Shown piece by piece: positions 1 to 7,300 of a stretch of 13,025 nt of DNA. The notes beneath the pieces were generated by a model. It saw only the letters and a list, made by a program, of their open reading frames with translations, was not told where the DNA came from and made no database searches. Positions within the stretch are counted from its first letter, which is position 1, and every line of letters starts with the position of its first letter. The stretch is from positions 91,388-104,412 of the forward strand of contig MU647196.1 in assembly GCA_026770585.1 (NCBI GenBank). Direction: 5' to 3'. The DNA comes from Baffinella frigidus. Lineage: Eukaryota > Cryptophyceae > Cryptomonadales > Baffinellaceae. The position numbers were made by a program, and so were the translations under genes.

Positions 1-1034
1 CTTGCTGTACGTCACCATGTCAGCAGTCTCCTGGCCCGAGGTGCAGAGCTCGGATTGTCCGCTGAAGACCCCCCCCCCCCAGCAGGAGACGCGAACGTAG
101 CCAAACCCCGTCCCCGCAGTGAGAACCGCCCTCCTACGACGTGGGAACTCGCGAGAGACCCTACGACCCCAACGACCCCTAGCCTCTCCGGAAACTCCTG
201 GCGAAACTCCAGGCCCTGTCTTTCGATTTCTGAGTGGCCCTGCGAGGCCCATGCAAGGCTCCAATGCCCACAACTTTTTACAAATCGTCTCAAATTATCA
301 CTGGGAATTGACTTTCATCCTACTGACAAAAAGGTTGCAGGGAGATATCAAAAGCGGTCTGGGACGTTCGGAACGGCAATTGCGGCCCAAAACGTTCCGG
401 ATTTTCCGCTGAAAGATCCGGATTCCCGGAAACCGCAGGTGCTCAAGACACCCCGGGGGATGTGGCGCCTTTGCGGATGGGGGGCACTCGGCAGTTGTTT
501 CAGACGTGAGGTTGGTGGGCTCTTCCCCGCGGGCTCCTCAGTTTTCGCTCCATAAGGAGTCTCCGCTGTGCTTCACTCAAGAACAAGGACGCCGCCGGGT
601 GGATTCTCACGATCAACCGCATGGTGTAGATGGTGTGACAACCACCCAATGACAACCTCACTAGTTCGACCGGTGCTTTTGGAGCTTTATTGCACGTAAG
701 TGCGCAGCCGAACGTTTAGCAATCACCTACTCGCCGCCACTGCGGCTCTGGGAGCTGCGGAATTGCGCTTCTGGCTAAGGCGGCAACCCTTACGTGCCTC
801 GAAGATCACAACTGTCCCAGCGCCTCCGCTGTCCGGGGAGATTTCGGCAACACCCTGGTACTAATTTAAGAACATGACGACCGACCGACCCTCGAGCAAG
901 AGTGTTCCTACAGGCGTGGTATCCCTGTCTGCAGGCAGGCCTACAGTAGGGAGCGTGTTCTTCAATGCGAGGAACCCACGTGCGCTTACATCTGTAATCC
1001 CACAACTGCCCACTTCCCTCACGCCCAGGCCTGT
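1..1034 (-). CDS. Unrecognised gene, partial, multi-exon, leaves the window at position 1
   Basis: I do not recognise the product. Four exons join in one frame on the minus strand: 828-794 (GGAGTVVIFEA), 660-611 (RLSLGGCHTIYTMRLI), 239-160 (starts GHSEIERQGLEFRQEF) and 61-1 (GQSELCTSGQETADMVTYSK). Junction phases agree (1, 0, 2). The joins create a Leu at 794/660 and a Gly at 160/61. Donors are gtaagg, gtgaga and gtctct, and each acceptor is AG. Third codon positions are mostly G or C. A further likely exon is 1034-990 (TGLGVREVGSCGITD, after the acceptor tcctccag, donor gtaagc). It needs one more small exon, perhaps near 946-920, to connect in phase. The 239-160 exon could end earlier at another GT (after 177 or 168). 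The 5' end is not seen and may lie beyond the repeats upstream. The joined peptide has a beta-strand-like GTVVIFEA segment and no motif I can name. Confidence 0.42.
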
Positions 1035-1061
1035 CTGGAGGAAGAGAGGGGGGGAAGAATC

Positions 1062-1205
1062 CTCAACCCTAAACCCTGAACCTCAATCCTCAAACCTAAA
1101 CCCTAAACCCTGAACACACCCTACACCCTTCACTCTGGACCTTACACCCTAAACCCTATACGCGAAACCCTAAACCCTGAACCCTGAACCCTAAACCCTA
1201 AGCCC
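1062..1205 (+). repeat. Degenerate CCCTAAA-type telomere-like tract
   Basis: Period-7 units CCCTAAA, CCCTGAA, CCCTACA and CCTCAAT follow one another on the plus strand. The tract lies just upstream (by minus-strand direction) of the left-edge gene's exons. It looks like decayed interstitial telomeric sequence. Confidence 0.85.
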
Positions 1206-1586
1206 TGTTCCGTACATTGGGGGAAACCCCTACACAACCACATTTCTCTCATTTCATCATTTCTCTCATTTCACCTCTGGTGTCTGGCTGATCTCATCTC
1301 ATACCCCCCCACACAATCCCTCTCACCTTGTGGGGTATCCGTGCCTGGAGCTCTTATACTTCAGCCATGGGATACCATGAGCCTCAGAACGGCTGACTTG
1401 GGTTCGGTGTGTGTGCGGGCGCGCTCCTATTTTGGAAGCAATCAAACACCCCAACAGAGCCATCCTGTATCCCCTCTTCACGAGCCTCTGCACTGGAGAG
1501 CGAAACGCGATCCGAAAGCAAAAATGCTTTCTCTGCAGATCCCCTCTACGGAACGGCGTGTCGTTGGCGTATGTTGGGAGAAATTA
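1206..1586. other. Unique sequence between two telomere-like tracts, no gene seen
   Basis: About 380 bp of non-repetitive sequence. It contains a 16-bp tandem pair (CATTTCTCTCATTTCA at 1241-1256 and 1258-1273). An 87-codon plus-strand ORF from 1341 has no recognisable motif. The minus strand has an open stretch near 1490-1340 with plausible AG and GT sites but weak third-position bias. I see no supported gene. Confidence 0.5.
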
Positions 1587-2579
1587 AAACCTAAAGGACC
1601 TTAAGGACCTAACCCTAGACTCTAAACCCTGAACCCTAAACCCTATAACCTAAACCCTGAACCCTAAACCCTATACCGTAAACACTAAACCCCAAACCCT
1701 GAACTTTAAAACTTACAACCTAAACTTTGAACACTAAACCCTGAACTAACCCTGAAACCTAAACCCTAAACCCTGAACCCACAAGCCCAAACCCCAATTC
1801 CTAAACCTTATGCAATGCACCTTAACATCTGAACCTTGACCCCTTGGCCCACCACCCCATAGACCAAAAAACAATACTCTGATCCGTAATTTCTAATCGC
1901 CAAACCCTAAACCCTAAAACCTAAACTGTAAACCCTACACCCTACAACCTACAAACTAAACCCTAATCCCATGGGTGCAGGGTTGAGTGTTTAGGGTTCA
2001 GGGTTAAGGGTTGAGGGTTGCGGTTTTCAGCCAAACACTCTAACACCTAAACTTTCCTAGCCCTGAACCAAACACTCTAACACCAAAATCACCAAACACT
2101 CTAACCTAAATTCCTGAACTAAACCATAAGCCCCAATCCCTCATCCCTAATCGCTCAATCCTGAACCCTTAGCCCTACACCTGAAACCTTGAACCGTACA
2201 CCCCACAACTTAAATCCTAATCCGTGAAAACCCAAACCTAAACCCTAAACCCTAATACTTGGACCCAAAACTTTTTGCCCTACCCCCTACACAATACATC
2301 CTAAATCTTGAAGCTTCAACCCTCATCTCTCAAACCCGAACCCTCAATCCTCAACCCCAAACCCCAAACCTTAAACCCTACACGAGCACCCTAAACCCTG
2401 CAACCTACACCCTACACCCTATACGCTAAACTATAAACCCTAAACGCGAAACCCTACATGCGAACCCCTAAATCCTAAACCCTCATCCCTGAACCCTCAA
2501 CCCCAAACCCCAAACTCTAAACCCTGAACCCTGAACCCTGAACCCCAAACCCTAAACCTACACCCTCAACCCTAAACTC
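1587..2579 (+). repeat. Long degenerate CCCTAAA-type telomere-like tract
   Basis: About 1 kb of period-7 sequence dominated by CCCTAAA, CCCTGAA, CCCTACA and CCTCAAC variants, with frequent single-base changes and frame slips. Pure CCCTAAA runs are only a few units long. The tract is interrupted at about 1977-2030 by a block in the opposite orientation and ends abruptly at the LTR starting at 2580. Confidence 0.88.
1977..2030 (-). repeat. Inverted block inside the telomere-like tract
   Basis: The plus strand changes from CCCTAA units to TTTAGGG/TTCAGGG/TTGAGGG units at about 1977 and returns to CCCTAA-like units after about 2030. The switch point carries CCCATGGG, a short palindrome between the two orientations. 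Confidence 0.8.
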
Positions 2580-2774
2580 TGGGGATATTACCCCATGTAG
2601 GTTCCCGGAGTGACTTTACACAGGTCACGTCCACTCAGTCACGTCCACTATAAGGAGATGTAAGCCCACTGCACGTGCGGCTCCGTCCTTCTTTCAGTAA
2701 AGACTAACTCGCACACGATGTCTCCGTGTGTCTCTAGAGCCCGAGCGGAGCACTTCCGCCAGAGGTTATGAGCC
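2580..2774 (+). mobile_element. Copia-type LTR plus primer-binding site (truncated element)
   Basis: A 182-bp unit at 2580-2761 starts TGG and ends CCA, as LTRs do. It holds two copies of GTCACGTCCACT (2624-2635 and 2638-2649), a TATAAGG box at 2649-2655, and a GTAAAG polyadenylation-like signal near 2697. Immediately after it, GGTTATGAGCC at 2764-2774 is the exact complement of GGCTCATAACC, the anticodon region of a methionine tRNA. Priming from the anticodon arm (half-tRNA priming) is known for Ty1/copia elements such as Drosophila copia. No gag or pol follows. Telomere-like repeats resume directly after the primer-binding site, so the element is an LTR-PBS fragment. The 5' boundary at 2580 is my best choice and is not confirmed by a target-site duplication. 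Confidence 0.72.
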
Positions 2775-3535
2775 ATACACCCTAAAACCTGAGACCTGAT
2801 TTCTGATCCTAAAACTCTTGAACCTCAAAACCTACATCCTACATCCTACAGACTGCAAACTCAACTTGCACCACAAATCCTAAATCCTACATCCTACAGC
2901 CTGTAAACCCAAACCCTATGCCCCAATCCCTGAACTCAACCCCCAAAACTCCCAAGCCCGAAACCCTGCACACCAAACCTTAAATGCTAAACCTTGAACC
3001 TTAAACCCTAAACCATACATCCAAAACCCTGAACCCTGAACCCTGTACTCCAACCCCCAAAGACCCAAACCTCAACCCTCAACCTTCAACCCTCAAGTCT
3101 GAACATCAACACTAAACCCTAAACCCAACACCCTCAATCTTGAAGCCCAAAGTATATCGCCTAAAGCCTCAACCATGAACCCAAAACTCCCAACACTACA
3201 CCCTAAACCCTACGCCCTAAACCATACACCGCAGACTCTAAGCTCTAAATCCTAAATTCTACACCCAAATTCCCAGCCGATTGCCCTGAACCCTGAACCC
3301 CACACCATGAACCCTAAACCCTAAACTTGAAACCGTAAAGCTTTACTCATTCACCATACACCCTGAACGCTGAACCCTATGCCCGAAACCCTAAAATCTC
3401 AATCCCACACCCTGAACCGTACACCCCAACCCCTAAAATTCACCTCCCAGACCCTAAACCCTAAACCCTAAACCCTGAATCAAACAAACTTCACCCTACA
3501 CCCTACACCCGAAACCCTACAGCCCAAACCCTTCA
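2775..3535 (+). repeat. Degenerate CCCTAAA-type telomere-like tract
   Basis: The tract continues in the same orientation after the LTR fragment. Variants CCCTAAA, CCCTACA, CCCTGAA, CCTACAT and CCCTCAA are mixed, with many one-base slips, so the tract is old. It ends where unique sequence starts near 3536. Confidence 0.86.
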
Positions 3536-3872
3536 TGTAATCGAAATTTCTCCAGGAAGCCTAGCTGCAGTAGGAGGGCTTGATCGAGGAGGTCTGGACC
3601 TCGGCCCAGAAAATCCTAATGCCCCGGTCCCACCTCGGGGGCATCTGACGATTTTAGGAAACACGCTCAACAATTTCGGAGCATGTTGAATTTAGTGGGA
3701 CTGAAGCCTGGCAAGCTGCGTTTACAAGTGTGAGGGGGGGGGGGCGGTGGGTGTCTTGATACGGCCCACATACGATGGGCAATGGTGTGCAGAACCGGCA
3801 AACACTGCAAGTCGTGCAACCACGTCTGGTGACACGATCAGTGCCACGCTGTTCGGTGGTACACGGGGTTCT
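3536..3872. other. Unique sequence with a small hairpin and a G run, no gene seen
   Basis: The stretch contains an imperfect hairpin (AAAATC at 3610-3615 and ATGCCCC at 3619-3625, pairing with GGGGCAT at 3638-3644 and GATTTT at 3650-3655) and an 11-base G run at 3734-3744. I found no exon-like segment on either strand. Confidence 0.5.
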
Positions 3873-4134
3873 GTACGGGGCTTACTCGAACGTAACGTAC
3901 GGCTGTTTGACGGCGGTGGGTGGCGGGCCTTAATTTATGCAGGTCAGTGAAAAACTGGCGGTCTGCGGCCCTTAATTTGTGTACTACACAACGGGAACCT
4001 TCACAAAATGCCTGTATAATTAAGGACCTCCAAAAAGCGGTCGGTGTTCGGTCCTTTGATTTATTCAGGCCCATAACTCAATTGTGGGTGTGTACCTTGT
4101 TTTGTGGTACCTTGCGTACGAGTAAGCCCTGTAC
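3873..4134. mobile_element. Short terminal-inverted-repeat element (MITE-like)
   Basis: The left end, GTACGGGGCTTACTCG followed by AACGTAACGTAC, matches the reverse complement of the right end (GTACAGGGCTTACTCG, then TACGCAAGGTAC) at 24 of 28 positions. The 262-bp interior is AT-richer than its flanks. It also has partial inner symmetry: GGCCTTAATTTATGCAGG pairs loosely with TTTGATTTATTCAGGCC. There is no coding capacity. I could not assign a clear target-site duplication. Confidence 0.6.
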
Positions 4135-4362
4135 TAGCAGCCTGGCAAACCCTCACTCAAACGGTGAAACACGCAACACAACATTCGAAGAAACAGGGTT
4201 CTCGAGAGTTCTCTGCCAGCAGCCGAGGGATGGGAAAACGGACACATCATCGTTGACCCACACAGTTTACTAATGCTTTTGCCTATCGTATCGCAGTTGC
4301 CCGCCCCCCCCCCCCGCGCGCTGACTCTGTCGGTTCCTGACGACGGGTGTCTCCTAGTGGTG
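4135..4362. other. Downstream flank of the acetyltransferase gene
   Basis: On the minus strand this is the expected 3' untranslated region of the GNAT gene, whose stop ends at 4363. I see no AATAAA signal. A C-rich run lies near 4304-4315. No other gene is evident. Confidence 0.4.
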
Positions 4363-7300
4363 TCATGCGAGCTCGATGCTCTTGGGGAAGGGCACGCGGG
4401 TCATGACATTGATCTTGAGCGTCGGCGCATCCTCGGACGTCACTTCGAGCGTCTGCAGAGCACGGAACCCGCACTTCTCGAAAAACGCCTTGTTCCTGCT
4501 CACCCCCCGAGTATCTTGACTGCTTTTTCAGGAGCCGCCGTGCCAGCCGAAAGAGTGGCAACCGAGAGGCTACGTCAGGCGGGCTAGAGGTCGTGTGACC
4601 AAACAGGAACAGGAACTTGCACTTCGGGTGCGCTGAGGCGGAAGCAGTCCGCCGGCGGACCGGATAACGAGAGGGTGCGGGCTCTGATTGCGCGGTGCAG
4701 TGACCCCACAGTGTCAGACCCACTCGTGGGAGACGGCAGTGAAGGGGGGGGCGGCGGAAGGGGACGCGGGGCGGTGGCAGGTAGACAGAGAGGGAGAGCT
4801 GGCGAGAGTGAGAGAGGGAGAGCTAGAGACAGTGATAGAGAGGGATGGCGCGAGAGAGAGCGAGCGCGAGCGAGAGAGAGAAAGAGGGAGATAAAGAGAT
4901 AGAGAGAGAGAGAGAGAGAGCGCGAGAGCGCGAGCGAGAGAGGGAGAGCGGAAGAACCTGCTGCCCGAGACTTCGAGGTGGACAGGGAGGGCATCCTCGT
5001 CCGCCATGGCGCAGACAATCCTCATCAACGCGCGCCCGATGCCCTGGGTTGAGGGTTGAGTGTTAAGTGTTTAGGGTTTAGGTCTTAGGGTTCAGGGTTG
5101 AAGGTTTAGGGTTTAGGGTCCAGGGTTTATGGTTTAGTGTTTAGTGTTTAGGGTGTAGGGTCTAGGGTTTGGGATTTAGGATTTAGGGTGTAGGATTTAG
5201 GGTTGATTATGCTTTAGAGATGAGGGTTAATGGTTGAGGTTGGGTTAGGGTTAATGGATTCGGTTTACCTCCCCCTGCCCCATCGGCGAGACCGCCAGCA
5301 TGTGCACGTACCAGTGCGGCTCCGAGCTGCGAACAAAGCGAGGTCAGATGGTCCACCACCAACCCACGCGTCACCACCTCCTACCTCTCCCTCAGTCAAG
5401 CTGACTATTCTTTGGAGCGGGAAAGAGACTGGTGTCACCACATTGGTGATACCAAATATAAAAAGGCAGAGCTGGACCTCGCGTGCGACACGCCAATCCA
5501 CTGCTGGACCGCACTCAAATCGCCTCTCAGGAACTTGAAAAGGCCTTGCGGTCTTGAACGAGGACTTTTTTAAATAGAAAAAAGTGAGCACTCGTGTGTG
5601 TGCGGGGGTGGTGGGGGTGGGGAAGGGGGGGGGGGGGGGGGGGGGGGGGCGGTGTGGAAACCTGTCTAGAGTTTCCCGGACGGAAGACATCTGGGTCAGC
5701 GCACAGAAGCGGCTCTGCACACAGACGCGGCCCCGCTGTCAGAAAACGGCAGCCCTGGGCACTGTCACACACTCCCAACCAAACCGTTTGTGAGAAGTGC
5801 AGGGAAGGATGGAGTGCGGAGCACCACCAGCCATCCCAAGTGGCTCAAATAGTCCCCAGGAAGGTCTTCGATTTTACCTTGGACCGGGGTCGGATCCGAC
5901 CCCGATGTCAAGGAAAATCGAAAATGTCGCAGAGCACTATTTGAGGCAGCTTCGAGGGCTGGTGGCGTGCCTTGCATTTGTGGCCCAGGTCGGCTGGTGG
6001 CGAGACGTCGCGCGAGGCGCGCAGGTAGTTGATCACGCTGTGCACTTCCTGCTTGTCCATCACCGATTTAGAGAAACAAGGACCGAGCGAGAGAGCGAGC
6101 GAGCAAGCGAGGGAGAGAGAGGGAGAGAGAGGGAGAGGGAGGGAGCGAGAGAGCGAGATAGAGAGAGAGAGCGCGCGCGCGCGAGAAAGAGAGAGAGCGC
6201 AAGAGAGAGCGCGATAGAGAGCAAGGCACGTGCTCCGCTCTCCGTTCGCAACCCCGAAGCGATCCCGCCAAACACACCACCTCTCCGGCGACGGAAACCG
6301 GCTGGGGTGGAGGCGGGGGAAACCTGCTTCGATCCAGGAGGCGATACGATAATCAACCTGCACGGTGCACGCATGGTCATGAGCCTCATTCAGAATTCTC
6401 GTTCTGCACACGAGGCGCACGTGCGAGCCCCCCAAAAAGGCGCAATCCAGCGAGTGATGCCTCGAATCGCTCAAGCGGTCGGCGGCGTCAAACCTACACC
6501 CTACACCCCTACAACCCAAACCCTGACCTCTGAAACCTACAACCTAAACCCCAAGCCCTGCACCCTAGACCCTGAACCCTCGACCCTCGACCATACACCG
6601 CGAAAGCAGGACGGGAACCAGGGGGTGACAGACCCGTGCATCTCTTCAGCACCGACAGGCGCATCTCCGCCCGCGCCTGCAATCCCACCGTCCAGTCACC
6701 GTCGAACCCTGCCCGCCTTTCCCACACCCCACACGTTCCCGGATGCACAGGGGCAACGCGGCAGAGAGGATTCAAGGGTGCATTCAGAGACCACCTGGCC
6801 GTGCCGTGCCCTGATGCCCGCAGGTTTCCGGATGAAGCGGGGCAACGAGGAGGTGCTGAATCGTGTTGATGAGCCCGACGTCTTGATACTATTTTTGAGG
6901 AAACTGGCCCCCGCGGTAAAAGGGGGTGGTGGAGAGCGCCACCACCAACACCTAGCTCTACCTCAGTTGGTATGGACTCCTCATCAAATGCATTTGGATG
7001 CTCTGTGTACAGGAGCGTGAGTGCGGATTCCGGCTCGAAATGCGTTGAGCGAGGACCCCAGATTAACAGTGGAAGAGCTAGCACACGCGCGTGTTGCTGG
7101 GATTCATGCCGGGGTGGCATTCTCGTGGGAGTCTCGCAGACCTGGTCGGTAGGGGATCGCGAGAGTGTATGCGAAATTGCAGACCGCCGCCACCCGCCAC
7201 TCACACCACCACCTGTCGCCGTTTCAGGGTTTGGGGTTTGGGGTTTGGGGTTTGGGGTTTGGGGTTTGGGGTTTGGGGTTCGGAGTTCGGGGTTCGGAAT

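Noticed and set aside
55-555. 166-codon plus-strand ORF near the left edge
   Set aside because: It has no motif and weak third-position bias. Phase-linked minus-strand exons cover the same region.
960-1010. Alu-like string CTGTAATCCCACAA
   Set aside because: Only about 10 bases match, with no A box, B box or poly-A tail. The rest of the window is not primate.
1062-3535. CRISPR array or tandem satellite with spacers
   Set aside because: The period is 7 with continuous degenerate units and no unique spacers between identical repeats.
4584-5028. Ser-Leu repeat ORFs and their Arg-Glu partners
   Set aside because: These are translations of the GA/CT tract. Only the part at 5043-4958 is a real exon.
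6634-6676. Alternative reading of this exon in a second frame, skipping the 7002-6962 exon
   Set aside because: The phases also work with a shifted acceptor at the next exon, but third-position bias is much weaker and the chosen frame (ARAEMRLSVLKRCT) fits the helix seen in this GNAT family.
5797-7020. Longest ORF in the window, 407 codons, plus strand
   Set aside because: It runs antisense through a GNAT exon, a foldback element, a GA tract (Arg-Glu repeats) and telomere-like repeat. No domain is visible, and the minus-strand exons explain the open frame better.
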